From Pseudomonadota bacterium (GTDB lineage Bacteria; Pseudomonadota; Alphaproteobacteria; Rhodobacterales; Rhodobacteraceae): DNA of 64,000 nt. Location of the stretch: the NCBI GenBank assembly GCA_021779835.1, contig JAJXZX010000004.1, forward strand, positions 1 to 64,000, written 5' to 3'. The position numbers and the translations under genes were made by a program. Positions 42,067 to 50,980 of this stretch are shown piece after piece. Positions within the stretch are counted from its first letter, which is position 1; every line of letters starts with the position of its first letter. The notes under the pieces are model-generated. The model was not told where the DNA came from, searched no databases, and saw only the letters and a program-made list of their open reading frames with translations.

Positions 42067-44550
42067 CTATGTCGCCGCTGGCACGCGCCACCGGATCATC
42101 GCCACCTTCAGGGTATCGTTCAGGCCGAGACAGGCCATCATGGCATAGCCGAAAATCGCCAGCATCTCGGTTGGCGGCAGGGCGTGGAGGCCCGGCAATC
42201 CGACGAGGGTCAGCCCGCTTCCCACCACGGCATCCGCCGTGAGCGCCAGAAGGAAGGTCGTGCTGGGCCGTGACGACCAGAACCAGCGCCGCTCGCGGGC
42301 CGACACCACCGAGAAGACGGCAAAGTAGAGCAACAGCAGAAAGCTGAACGTATCCAACGCATTCACGTCGGTCGCCAGACCGAACCGGGTCCAGCCGAAC
42401 CACAAGAGCGCCAGCGTTTCCACCACCATCGCCAGCCCCAGCACCACAGATACGGTGATGAAGCCGCCGATGTGCCAGGTTTCGGGTGACCGGGACGGCC
42501 GCACCGTATCGGTTGCCAGCGAGATCTTGGCGAAGTCGGTCAGGAAGGTCAAAAGCAGCATGGCGAAGGCCGAGATCACGAACTGCCCGGTGAAGACATA
42601 GGCCGCCGCGACGAAGGCGGCCTTCAGGATCGTGCGGCTGATCTTGTTGATGATCCAGGTCAGGATGCGCTGATAGATCGCCCGCCCCTGCTCGACCAGC
42701 GCCACGATGTTGGTCAACCCGGCATCGGTCAGCACCACGCTCGCCGCACCCTTGGCCACGTCGGTGGCGGAACTGACGGCGATGCCGACCTCGGCCTGCC
42801 GCAGGGCGGGCGCGTCGTTGACGCCGTCGCCCGTCATCCCGGTGATGTGCCCCGCCGCCTGCAGGTGCTGCACGACGGTGTATTTGTCCTCGGGGTAAAC
42901 CTCGGCAAAGCCGTCCGCCCCGGCCAGCAGATCGCCCGCCGCGTCGCCCTTGGCCGCCGCCTTCAGGTCGGCCACGCGGCGGATGTTGGGCAACCCAACC
43001 CCGGCGCCGATCTCGCGCGCCACCGCCAGCGCGTCGCCGGTCAGCATCTTCACCGAAACCCCCAGATCGCGCAGCGTCGCAATCAGCTTGCCCGCATCCG
43101 GGCGCGGCGGATCGTAAAGCGACACGAGGCCCAGCAGCACCGGTTTGCCCGTCGCTGGCCCGCGCGCCACCGCGAGCGTGCGGTAGCCCTTGGCCGCCGC
43201 CTCCGCGGTGCGCGCCTCCAGCGCCTTCACGTCCTCGGGTGTCAGCCCGCAAGCCTCGGCGAGGGTTCGCACCGCACCCTTCATCACCCGCAAGTGTTTG
43301 CCGCCCTGTTCCACCACCGCCTCGGTCCGCCGGGTCTTGGCATCGAACGGCGCGAAGGATACCGGAGTGACCGCCGCCGCACCGTCGAACACCTTCCCGG
43401 CCTTGGCAGCCGCCAGAAACGCGAGGTCGATCGGATCCTGATTGGCCTCCTGCGAGGCCATCGCGCCCGCGCGCAGCACATCGGCCTCGGTTGCCTTGCC
43501 CAGCGGGATTACCCCGGTCACAGCCAACTGGTTCAGGGTCAGCGTGCCGGTCTTGTCAACGCACAGCACATCCATCGTCGCCGCATCCTCGGCGGCGGAA
43601 AGGCGGGTGACCAGCACGCCGCGTTTCGCCAATTCCTTTGCCCCCAGCGCCATGCTGACGGTGAACATCACCGGCAGCGCCACAGGCACCGCGCTCATCA
43701 ACAGCACCAGTGTCAGCGGCACCACCTGAAGCAGCGGAACGCCGCGGATCACCGACAGCACGATCACCACCGCCAACAGCGCACCAACGATCACGAACAG
43801 CCAGCGCACGACGCTTGCCACCACCGCCTCGATATGCAGCTTTGGCCGCGCCGCCTGCACCAGTTCGGTCGTGCGGCCGAACAGCGTCTTCGCCCCGGTC
43901 AGCAGCACAACCCCCGTCCCCTCGCCCCGCCGCGCGATCGCGCCCGAGGGCAGCACCTCGCCCGGCGCGCGGTCCACATCCTTCGACTCGCCGGTCAGCG
44001 CCGACTGGTCCACGCTCATCTCGCCCGCGATCAGCTTCACATCCGCCGGGATGATGTCCCCCGAGCGCAGCCGCAGGATGTCGCCCGGCACCAGCTCGCG
44101 TGCGGGCACCACCTTCCACGCGGAGTCGCGCAGCACCCGCGCTGACACCTGCAACCGCTTGCGCAGCGTCTCGACCACACCCGCCGCCCGCTGTTCTTGC
44201 AGGAAGCCAAGCACCGCGTTGACGATCAACAGCGCGCCCACCACCACCAGATCAGAATATTTCCCGAGCGCGAGCGACAGCACCATGATCAGTTCCAGCA
44301 TCCAGGCCGAAATGCCCCAGAACTTCGCCAGAAATTGCAGCAGCGGATGGGTCTTGGTGACGGCCACCTCATTGAAACCGTCAGCCTTGCGCCGCGCCGT
44401 CACCTCAGCCCCGCTCAGCCCGGCGTCGGGCTCCACGCCAAGCGCCGCCAGCGCTTCGGTCACACCAACCTCCGCGAGGTCCCTCCCCTGCGTCGCCTTT
44501 TCCGCCAAGGAAGCCAGTTCGGGTGCAGGGTGCGGCTGTCTGATGTGCAT
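42067..44550 (-). CDS. plasma-membrane proton-translocating P-type ATPase (type IIIA)
   Basis: 827 residues. N-terminal cation-ATPase domain; TGES loop (residue 186); phosphorylation site CVDKTGTLTLN (Asp 332); hinge MTGDGVNDAPALRQA; about ten membrane helices. The membrane motif SAVPVALPVM and the overall length fit fungal/plant-like H+-ATPases, which some bacteria and archaea have. It would pump protons outward, useful for pH homeostasis. AAGGA lies eight bases before the ATG at 44550; the frame continues further upstream without support. It stands alone, with no obvious partner genes. Confidence 0.9.
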   Translation of the reverse strand: MHIRQPHPAPELASLAEKATQGRDLAEVGVTEALAALGVEPDAGLSGAEVTARRKADGFNEVAVTKTHPLLQFLAKFWGISAWMLELIMVLSLALGKYSDLVVVGALLIVNAVLGFLQEQRAAGVVETLRKRLQVSARVLRDSAWKVVPARELVPGDILRLRSGDIIPADVKLIAGEMSVDQSALTGESKDVDRAPGEVLPSGAIARRGEGTGVVLLTGAKTLFGRTTELVQAARPKLHIEAVVASVVRWLFVIVGALLAVVIVLSVIRGVPLLQVVPLTLVLLMSAVPVALPVMFTVSMALGAKELAKRGVLVTRLSAAEDAATMDVLCVDKTGTLTLNQLAVTGVIPLGKATEADVLRAGAMASQEANQDPIDLAFLAAAKAGKVFDGAAAVTPVSFAPFDAKTRRTEAVVEQGGKHLRVMKGAVRTLAEACGLTPEDVKALEARTAEAAAKGYRTLAVARGPATGKPVLLGLVSLYDPPRPDAGKLIATLRDLGVSVKMLTGDALAVAREIGAGVGLPNIRRVADLKAAAKGDAAGDLLAGADGFAEVYPEDKYTVVQHLQAAGHITGMTGDGVNDAPALRQAEVGIAVSSATDVAKGAASVVLTDAGLTNIVALVEQGRAIYQRILTWIINKISRTILKAAFVAAAYVFTGQFVISAFAMLLLTFLTDFAKISLATDTVRPSRSPETWHIGGFITVSVVLGLAMVVETLALLWFGWTRFGLATDVNALDTFSFLLLLYFAVFSVVSARERRWFWSSRPSTTFLLALTADAVVGSGLTLVGLPGLHALPPTEMLAIFGYAMMACLGLNDTLKVAMIRWRVPAAT

Positions 44551-44695
44551 CGTGAGCGTCCTTTGTTGGTCTTGCAGAGGTATTCCGTTCTCGCATTGTT
44601 CTCCCTGATCGTCGCCGAGGTCGGCCGCTTGGCCCATACGCACGCCATCGCGTCGCTTGACCATGACACTCTGGCTGGCTGCGGGATCTCTGCAC

Positions 44696-45343
44696 TCAAA
44701 CCTGCCTTGCCAGGATCAGCCCGCGCAATGAATTGCCCAGAAACACTGCCTCGGCCGTGGCGAGATCCGCAATGGTCAGGGCGGCCTCTTCCGCGCGCCC
44801 GTCCTCAAGCAGACTTTGGCGAAGCACCCCCGGCAGCAGGCCAGCAGACAGCGCGGGCGTCAGCAACCGATCGCGCTTTTGCACAAAGATCGTAGTGATG
44901 GTGCCCTCGCACAGCGCCCCGTCGGTGTTGCCAAAGATAACCTCATCGACCCCGGTCGGCAGCGCGGCGCGGGTTTGGTCGTAAAGCGCACGGCGGGTAG
45001 TCTTGTGCCTGAGCCACGGGTCGGTGGCCTCAAGCCGGTGGCTGGCAAGGCTGAAGGCCCAGAGCGCAGGCGCGGGCGCCAACGGCGCCGTTGTCACGCC
45101 AAAGCGCCCGGAGTGATCAAGCGTCAGCCGGACCCGCAGCGGGATCGGGCCAGTGGCTAGACCAAGCTGTGCCAGCGCAGCATCGCGGGCGAAGGGAAAT
45201 TCGAATGCCGCCGCACTTCGCGCCATGCGGGCGAGATGCAAATCGCGCCGCACAAGGCCCTCGCCGGAATCAAACCGCAGCGTTTCGATGATCTCGAGGC
45301 GGCTCAGGTCGTCGGCGGAACAATTGCGAAACGGGTCTTCCAC
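44696..45343 (-). CDS. pabC: aminodeoxychorismate lyase-like class IV aminotransferase
   Basis: 215 residues, fold-type IV PLP enzyme. The PLP lysine is in LRHKTTRRALYD and the substrate loop in DEVIFGNTDGALCEGTITTIF, then LLPGVLRQSLLE. It would release pyruvate from aminodeoxychorismate to give p-aminobenzoate for folate. It starts 40 bases inside the end of pabB, so the two are coupled. The protein is shorter than E. coli PabC (about 270) but normal for Rhodobacterales homologues. Confidence 0.85.
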   Translation of the reverse strand: MEDPFRNCSADDLSRLEIIETLRFDSGEGLVRRDLHLARMARSAAAFEFPFARDAALAQLGLATGPIPLRVRLTLDHSGRFGVTTAPLAPAPALWAFSLASHRLEATDPWLRHKTTRRALYDQTRAALPTGVDEVIFGNTDGALCEGTITTIFVQKRDRLLTPALSAGLLPGVLRQSLLEDGRAEEAALTIADLATAEAVFLGNSLRGLILARQV

Positions 45344-46488
45344 AGGGCCTCCTCATACTCGGCCTCGGCGGTGCTGTCATGCACCACGCCGCCGCCCACA
45401 TTCAACCGCGCCGTGCCGTCGCCCGGCAACAGCAAGGTGCGGATCGCCACGTTGAATTCCATCGCGCCGGTTGGGGAGATCCAACCGATCGCCCCACAAT
45501 AGGCCTCGCGCGGGGCCGGTTCCAGCGCCCGGATGATTTCCATCGCCCGGATCTTTGGCGCGCCGGTAATCGAGCCGCAGGGGAACAAGGCCATGAACAG
45601 GTCCAGCAACGACAGACCCGGTCGCAACTGCGCCTCGACGCGAGAGGTCATCTGATGCACCGTGGCGAAGGTTTCGACCTGAAAAAGCTCGGGCACCCGG
45701 ACCGAGCCCACTTCGGCAATCCGCGCCAGATCGTTGCGCAACAGATCGACGATCATCAGGTTCTCAGCCCGGTTTTTCGGGTCTGCGGCCAGCCAGTCCC
45801 GCCGCGCGGCATCCTCCGCCGCATCCCGACCGCGTGGTGACGTGCCCTTCATCGGACGGGTCTCAATCCGCCCGGTCTCGTCAACGCGGAAGAACAATTC
45901 TGGCGAACGGGACAGCAATATGGGGCCACCAAGGTCAACAAAAGCGCCATGCGCCACCGGCTGACGCGCGGCCAGTGCAAGATAAAGGCCAAGCGGCGCG
46001 CCGGTGACATGGGCAATAAGCGGAAAGGTCAGGTTGACCTGATAGACGTCGCCTGCCTCGATGTAGGCGTGGACCTGATCGAACGCCGCCCGGTAGCGCG
46101 CCAGATCCCAGGCGGGGGTGAAGGGGGACAGGCTGGCATGGCGGGCAAGATCTTGCGCCGCTGTAACGTAGCGCGCAGACGCCGACGGCGCATCAAACAC
46201 GCCAAATTGCAACAGCGGCGTTGCACGGTCCGGCGGCAAAAGGCGACTGAGCCGCGCATCCATCTGATAGCCGAGTTCGTAATTGGCAAAGCCTGCGAGC
46301 CAGCGCCCCGCGCCACGCGCGCGTTCCAACGCGTCAAAGGCGGCGGGAAGATCGTCGGGCCCACCCGCCTGAATGATCTCCACAGGGTCCGCGAACGTGG
46401 TTCCGCCAGCTATTGGCCCGCGGTCGAAGTGTAGGCGTCCGTATTGATTTTCACGCCGGATGGACCCAGTTGGACGCGTAATTTCCAT
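45304..46488 (-). CDS. pabB: aminodeoxychorismate synthase component I, start replaced by an IS end
   Basis: 394 residues of chorismate-binding enzyme: YQVNLTFPLIAHVTG, RPMKGTSPRGRDAAED, NLMIVDLLRNDLARI, HQMTSRVEAQLRPG, FPCGSITGAPKIRAMEII and EYEEALWKTRF, all the catalytic blocks intact. It aminates chorismate on the way to folate. The first 20 residues (MEITRPTGSIRRENQYGRLH) are translated from the terminal sequence of an IS21-family remnant, and native sequence begins at FDRGPIAGG. The ATG at 46488 is the best surviving start, preceded by GGGTCAATTCTCA. Whether expression is normal is uncertain. Confidence 0.85.
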   Translation of the reverse strand: MEITRPTGSIRRENQYGRLHFDRGPIAGGTTFADPVEIIQAGGPDDLPAAFDALERARGAGRWLAGFANYELGYQMDARLSRLLPPDRATPLLQFGVFDAPSASARYVTAAQDLARHASLSPFTPAWDLARYRAAFDQVHAYIEAGDVYQVNLTFPLIAHVTGAPLGLYLALAARQPVAHGAFVDLGGPILLSRSPELFFRVDETGRIETRPMKGTSPRGRDAAEDAARRDWLAADPKNRAENLMIVDLLRNDLARIAEVGSVRVPELFQVETFATVHQMTSRVEAQLRPGLSLLDLFMALFPCGSITGAPKIRAMEIIRALEPAPREAYCGAIGWISPTGAMEFNVAIRTLLLPGDGTARLNVGGGVVHDSTAEAEYEEALWKTRFAIVPPTT

Positions 46489-46670
46489 TGAGAATTGACC
46501 CATGTGTCCCGCCCCCAAGGCGGCTGGCCGCGGGGGACAATGGAGTGATTATCATGGAACTTTTGAACCTGATACGGCGCATGTCGCTGCGACAGAAGCG
46601 GCCAATCCGAGAGATCACACGACGAACTGGGCGGTCGCGCAATACCGTCAAGCAGCAATTGAATGCCGGC
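46430..46670 (+). mobile_element. IS21-family remnant (one end and istA 5' fragment)
   Basis: Begins with TGTAGGCGTCCG at 46430 and holds motifs typical of IS21 multiple terminal repeats (TTTTCACGCCGG, GAGAATTGACCC). It is followed by the N-terminal part of an IstA transposase. The rest of the element, including istB and the other end, is missing; the boundary near 46670 is approximate. Confidence 0.8.
46554..46670 (+). pseudogene. istA: truncated IstA transposase (N-terminal helix-turn-helix)
   Basis: MELLNLIRRMSLRQKRPIRE, then ITRRTGRSRNTVKQQLNAG: the opening and DNA-binding helix-turn-helix of IS21-family IstA. GGAG lies eight bases before the ATG. After about 40 residues the similarity ends, and neither the DDE catalytic domain nor istB is present. 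Confidence 0.8.
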
Positions 46671-46678
46671 AATGGTGA

Positions 46679-46822
46679 TCCCCCCAAGCCAAGGGGCGCT
46701 TGGTCGAGACAAAAACGCCGGGCAGGTTCGTGATGTTGGCGTTCTGGGGTTCGGACGATGCGGACAAGGCCAAAAGCAAGGCGCTGACCGACATCCTGCA
46801 AAGCATTCAGCTAACGAAGTAG
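46679..46822 (+). pseudogene. 3' fragment of an unknown gene cut by the IS21 event
   Basis: A frame open from 46679 to a TAG at 46822 encodes the apparent C-terminus of a protein (VETKTPGRFVMLAFWGSDDA, then DKAKSKALTDILQSIQLTK). The pattern of a strand followed by an amphipathic helix ending in Lys looks like a real C-terminus, but there is no start and I do not recognise the family. Confidence 0.4.
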
Positions 46823-47190
46823 TCTCCTTCGTTGTCGCAGCACCGTTACATCGATTTTGATCCCGCTCATCGGGGTTGCGGAGTCGTCAGGGGTGAAGCC
46901 GGTCGCTCAATGACCAACTGGGCGACACCGGTGCTGCCAATCTTCCCTGTCACCTCCCCCTAACCGACCCGGCCTGAATATATTTGCCCAAAAGACGCCA
47001 GCACCGCAGGCGTTGTCAGAATAGACGACCCATTGCCGCGCCCGCTCCCCGCCCCCAATTGGAACGCAGCGCCACGCCGCGGCATGGCGCGCGACCATCA
47101 CAGCCCCAACCCAGGGCGTACGCCGACGCCAAGGCCCACGATCCTGCGCTTGACCGGCAGAGACGATCTGTCTAGGGATGCGCGGAGGTT
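46823..47190. other. 368-bp stretch without a recognised gene
   Basis: GC-rich sequence between the broken gene tail and the tRNA. Only short, overlapping frames are present, and I see no motif, repeat or clear terminator in it. Confidence 0.5.
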
Positions 47191-47266
47191 GGGCCTGTAG
47201 CTCAATGGTTAGAGCAGGGCGCTCATAACGCCTTGGTTGGGGGTTCGAGTCCCTCCGGGCCTACCA
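47191..47266 (+). tRNA. tRNA with CAT anticodon, probably tRNA-Ile2
   Basis: 76-nt cloverleaf with encoded CCA. Acceptor GGGCCTG/CGGGCCT, D arm GCTC..GAGC, anticodon stem GGGCG/CGCCT with loop CTCATAA (anticodon CAT), T arm GGGGG-TTCGAGT-CCCTC. CAT can be initiator Met, elongator Met or the lysidine-modified Ile2. The G1-T72 start excludes the usual initiator features, and the TTGGT variable region resembles Ile2. Confidence 0.92.
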
Positions 47267-47540
47267 AAATTCATTTTTATACTATGTTTTCATGATTTTA
47301 TCGCCGTTTTCGGCGAACCCTTTGGGAAGGTTCGCCTTGGTTTGCGCCCGATTTGGCCGCGCGATAAGTTTTCATCGCAGAATCTGCGATGTCTTCGCGC
47401 CGCGCATTACCTCGGGCAGCGGGTCGCGCAGAAAGGTCAGCGGCTTACCGCCGTCGCCAATATCGTGACCGTCCACATGGTTAAATCCCCACTATAGACG
47501 CCAGCGCCGCCGATGCGGCCGCCGGCGCGGTTGCAAGTAG

Positions 47541-47746
47541 GGTAGCCGCTCCATCGTCGCCAGAGCGCACGACCAAGGTATTTTGACGCCCGCTGGGCAT
47601 TGTTGCGCGCGATGGCGCTTGAGCGCCTTGTTATACGCGGGCCCGGTCAGGGTCGTGTAGCTCGGGGTGTTCGGTCTGCTCATGCCCTTTAGCTATGACG
47701 CTGGATTCACAAGATGCATCCCTGACAGGATTTGTGCAACACAGCC
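47541..47746 (-). mobile_element. decayed IS5-family element with internal deletion
   Basis: The end CAGGATTTGTGCAACACAGCC (its first 20 bases start at 47726) reads on the minus strand as GGCTGTGTTGCACAAATCC, an IS5/IS903-like terminal repeat. Next comes a transposase start MSRPNTPSYTTLTGPAYNK (ATG at 47683); after residue 25 the frame shifts into RNNAQRASKYLGRALWRRW, which belongs near the C-terminus of the same transposase family. The middle of the gene is therefore deleted. The 274 bases between this remnant and the tRNA hold no recognisable gene. Confidence 0.75.
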
Positions 47747-47903
47747 GCACTAAGGCGGAATGTAGGGGGCACCTCAGCCATGGGCCGTGTCGTGGGCGGT
47801 CGGGCCGATAGACAGAGGGGGGCAGATTGGTTACGACCATTCGTTAGCAAAGAAGCAAGCGTCAGCGGCGCAGGGGCCCTGGCGCCAAGGGTGGACGGTC
47901 CGC

Positions 47904-48911
47904 ATGAATGCAACCCTCAAAGACGTGGCAGCACGGGCGGGCGTATCGCGCTCTGCCGTCTCGCGGACATTTACCGACGGGGCCTCGGTTTCCGGCAAGA
48001 TGCGCGCCAAGGTCGAGAAGGCGGCGTCAGAGCTGGGCTATAGCCCGAATGCGCTGGCCCGTAGCCTGACCACACGGCGCACGGGCATGGTTGGGCTGGT
48101 GTCGGACAACTTTCACAACCCGGTATTTCTGGAAGTGTTCGACCTGTTCACGCGCGGCATGCAGGATCGCGGGCTGCGGCCTTTGTTGGTCAACCTGTCG
48201 GGCGGCTTTGATCCAGAGGCCGCGATGCGGATGCTGCGGCAATACTCGGTCGATGGGGTCGTGGTGGCGTCCTCTACCCTGCCGCCGGCGTTTTCGCTGG
48301 CGTTTCGGGATGCGGGAATTCCGGTGGTCAACAGTTTCGGTCGGTTCGCGCCGCATCCGGCAATTGACATCGTTACCATCGACAACGTCGCCTGCGGACG
48401 GCTGGCGGCGCGGGAACTGATCGCGCGCGGCTATGCGCGGGTGGCGTTTCTGGGCGGGCCTGCGCGCGCGACCTCTACCATCGACCGCTGGCAGGGCTTC
48501 CGCGAGGAGTTGGCGTTGCATCCCGGCATTACACTGACCCACTCCTTTGCCGAGGCGTATTCGTTTGACGCCGGGCGACGGGCGATGAAGTCGCTGTTGG
48601 CGCATCCCCCTGCCGAGGCGTATTTCGTGGGCGATGACGTGCTGTCTGTCGGCGCGCTGAGCGCCATTCGTGATGCCGGGCTGTCGGTGCCAAACGACAT
48701 CGGTGTTGTGGGCGTCAACGACATGGAGATCGCGGGTTGGGCCGGGATCGACCTGACGACGATCCGCCAGCCGATTGCCGAGATCATCGCGGCCTCGCTG
48801 GAGGTGATCGACGCGATTCTGAACGATCCGGACCACCGTCCACAATCGCGGGTGTTCGACTGCGTGTTGGTCGAGCGCGGGACGTTACGCCCGCGCCCGA
48901 CCGTAGATTAG
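47904..48911 (+). CDS. LacI-family regulator of the inositol locus
   Basis: 335 residues. The LacI helix-turn-helix and hinge helix are clear: LKDVAARAGVSRSAVSRTF and SPNALARSLTTRRTGMVGLV, followed by a periplasmic-binding-protein-like effector domain (VNSFGRFAPHPAIDIVTIDN, VGVNDMEIAGWAGIDLTTI). The start at 47904 (MNATLKDVAA) is conserved for the family. It converges on a Gfo/Idh/MocA gene with a four-base overlap of stops. A perfect palindrome of LacI type in the divergent iol promoter is its likely operator. The ligand, perhaps an inositol derivative, is inferred. Confidence 0.88.
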   Translation: MNATLKDVAARAGVSRSAVSRTFTDGASVSGKMRAKVEKAASELGYSPNALARSLTTRRTGMVGLVSDNFHNPVFLEVFDLFTRGMQDRGLRPLLVNLSGGFDPEAAMRMLRQYSVDGVVVASSTLPPAFSLAFRDAGIPVVNSFGRFAPHPAIDIVTIDNVACGRLAARELIARGYARVAFLGGPARATSTIDRWQGFREELALHPGITLTHSFAEAYSFDAGRRAMKSLLAHPPAEAYFVGDDVLSVGALSAIRDAGLSVPNDIGVVGVNDMEIAGWAGIDLTTIRQPIAEIIAASLEVIDAILNDPDHRPQSRVFDCVLVERGTLRPRPTVD

Positions 48912-50065
48912 CGCATCATCGGCGGGCGCGCGTCGGTCCATTCGCCGTCGGCTTTGCCTGACGCGGCGACCGCCGCCACCGCTGCCATTGAACGCAGTCC
49001 GTCCACTGCCTTGGGGTAAAGGTTGGCGGCGGGGTCGATGTCGCGGCCTTCCTTGCGGGCGTGGATCGCCTCTGACAAATCCTTGTAGATATTGGCAAAT
49101 GCCAGCGGCATACCTTCGGCGTGGCCGATGGTGACACGGGTGGCGCGGTCAGCCTCAGGCGACAGGTTCGCCTCGCCCCGCTCGATCACTTGCAGGCGTT
49201 GGCCAAGCGGCATCCAGTATAGCTGGTTCGGCTGTTCCTGCGACCAGCGCAGGCCGCCCTTCTCGCCGAACACCTGAATGCCCAGCCCGTGCTGGCGCCC
49301 GATGGCGACGGACGAAGTCCAAAGCCGCCCGACAGTGCCGCCCGACATGCGGAAATTCACCATCGCGTCGTCTTCCAGCACGCGGCTGGGAATGCAGCTG
49401 GCGATGTCAGCCGACAGCTTCTCCACCTCCTGCCCCGTCACGAAGCTGGCCATGTGCATCGCGTGGATGCCACAATCGGCGAATTGCGCCGAAACGCCCG
49501 CCTGCGCCGGATCATAGCGCCAGCGCACGCGCGGGTTATCGGCGTTGGCGGCGTCGGCGTGGTGGCCGTGGGCAAATTCCGCGACGACAAGGCGGATGCG
49601 TCCAAGATCGCCGCGCGCCACCATCGCCTTCATGTGACGCACGAGGGAATAGCCGGTGTAGCCATAGTTGACGGCGCAGATCTGCCCGGTTTCGCGCGCG
49701 ATCCGCACGATCTCTTCGCCCTCTTCCACCGTCATCGTCATCGGCTTTTCGCAAAGGACGTGGAACCCGGCCTTAAGGAACGCCTTGGTGATCTCAAAAT
49801 GGGTCGAGTTCGGCGTGGCGACGGTGACAAGATCGACACGGTCGGGGCGGCCCTTCTCGCCCTCCAGCATCTCGCGCCAGTCGCCATAAGCGCGGTCGGG
49901 TGCAAGGCCAAGGCGGCGGCCATAATCACGCCCGGCGTCGGGTCGGTGATCCAGCGCGCCCGCTGCAAAGGTGAACAACCCGTCAAGCCCGGCCCCAAGA
50001 CGGTGCGCGGGTCCGATCTGGCTGCCCTCGCCACCGCCGATCATTCCCCAATTCAGTTTCGCCAT
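48908..50065 (-). CDS. Gfo/Idh/MocA-family dehydrogenase 1 (inositol-related)
   Basis: 385 residues. Rossmann fold at the N-terminus (LNWGMIGGGEGSQIGPAHR) and the conserved FHVLCEKPMTMT loop with catalytic Lys, then a GFO C-terminal domain (FADCGIHAMHMASFVTGQEV). It would oxidise or epimerise an inositol or sugar using NAD. AAGGGGG precedes the ATG at 50065, and the frame continues upstream without support. Located between the LacI gene and iolE. Which inositol isomer it acts on cannot be read. Confidence 0.87.
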   Translation of the reverse strand: MAKLNWGMIGGGEGSQIGPAHRLGAGLDGLFTFAAGALDHRPDAGRDYGRRLGLAPDRAYGDWREMLEGEKGRPDRVDLVTVATPNSTHFEITKAFLKAGFHVLCEKPMTMTVEEGEEIVRIARETGQICAVNYGYTGYSLVRHMKAMVARGDLGRIRLVVAEFAHGHHADAANADNPRVRWRYDPAQAGVSAQFADCGIHAMHMASFVTGQEVEKLSADIASCIPSRVLEDDAMVNFRMSGGTVGRLWTSSVAIGRQHGLGIQVFGEKGGLRWSQEQPNQLYWMPLGQRLQVIERGEANLSPEADRATRVTIGHAEGMPLAFANIYKDLSEAIHARKEGRDIDPAANLYPKAVDGLRSMAAVAAVAASGKADGEWTDARPPMMR

Positions 50066-50075
50066 GTTGGCCCCC

Positions 50076-50969
50076 TTAGTTGAACCCGATTGCGCGCAGA
50101 TAGTCACGGTTCGCCCGTGCGTCGTCGATCGGCGACACGTCGAGCGTCGGGTCACAGTCCTGCTCGACCGTGCACCACCCCTGATAACCCGCATCCAGCA
50201 AGACCTGCCGCACGGCGGGAAAATCTACGTCGCCCTTGCCCAGATTGCAGAAGATGCCCTGACCGCAGGCGTCATAGAAACCGGTGCGATTGGCGATGGC
50301 GCGGGCTTTGACCTGCGGGTCGATGTCCTTGAAGTGCATGTAGGCGATGCGGCCGACATGGCGGCGCATGAAGGCGACCGGATCGAAACCGGCGTAGGAA
50401 TGGTGGCCGGTGTCAAAGCAGATCTTCAGCGTGGCCTCATCGACCTCATTCAGCAGGCGTTCCAGCTCGGGCTCAAAGTCGATGAAACCGGCGGCATGGG
50501 CGTGGATGCTGACGCGCAGGCCGTATTCCTCGGTTCCCATCTTGGCGACGGTGGCGATGCGGTTACGGAAGGCAGCCCATTCGGCAGCGTCCATCTGCTC
50601 TGCCTCTGAGGCGCGGCCCGCAGTCGGGGCGCGGCGGGGCGAGATCGAGTCGATCAGCACCAGTTCACGCGCGCCATGCGCCGTCAACGCGCGACAGGTG
50701 CGCGTCGCGGCGTCCTGAACTTCGTCCCACGCGGCGGGGTCATGGAACGGGCGGAACACCACGCCCCCGATCAGCGTCAGCGCATGTTCAGCCAGCGCCT
50801 CGGTGAGGATCGCCGGGTCTTCGGGCATGAAGCCAATCGGGCCAAGTTCGATGCCGCGATAGCCCGCATCGGCGCAATCCTTAAGCACCTTGCGCCAGGT
50901 TGGATTGCGCGGGTCGTTCGCAAATTCGACCCCCCAGGAACAGGGGGCGTTGCCGATAGAAATTGCCAT
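50076..50969 (-). CDS. iolE: inosose dehydratase / sugar-phosphate isomerase-type TIM barrel (IolE-like)
   Basis: 297 residues, xylose-isomerase-like TIM barrel. It starts AISIGNAPCSWGVEFAND and keeps the metal ligands expected of the family: Glu in GIELGPIGF, CFDTGHHSYAG, MHFKDIDPQ and the final Glu in WCTVEQDCDP. IolE dehydrates 2-keto-myo-inositol, the step before IolD, and that role fits the neighbours. The related IolH/IolI isomerases cannot be fully excluded. It starts 11 bases after the upstream dehydrogenase stop. Confidence 0.85.
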   Translation of the reverse strand: MAISIGNAPCSWGVEFANDPRNPTWRKVLKDCADAGYRGIELGPIGFMPEDPAILTEALAEHALTLIGGVVFRPFHDPAAWDEVQDAATRTCRALTAHGARELVLIDSISPRRAPTAGRASEAEQMDAAEWAAFRNRIATVAKMGTEEYGLRVSIHAHAAGFIDFEPELERLLNEVDEATLKICFDTGHHSYAGFDPVAFMRRHVGRIAYMHFKDIDPQVKARAIANRTGFYDACGQGIFCNLGKGDVDFPAVRQVLLDAGYQGWCTVEQDCDPTLDVSPIDDARANRDYLRAIGFN

Positions 50970-50980
50970 GTCGCGTCCTT

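Noticed and set aside
46451-46801. Minus-strand frames over the IS21 remnant
   Set aside because: They are the reverse of the istA helix-turn-helix fragment and the IS end; only the pabB frame continues into real coding sequence.
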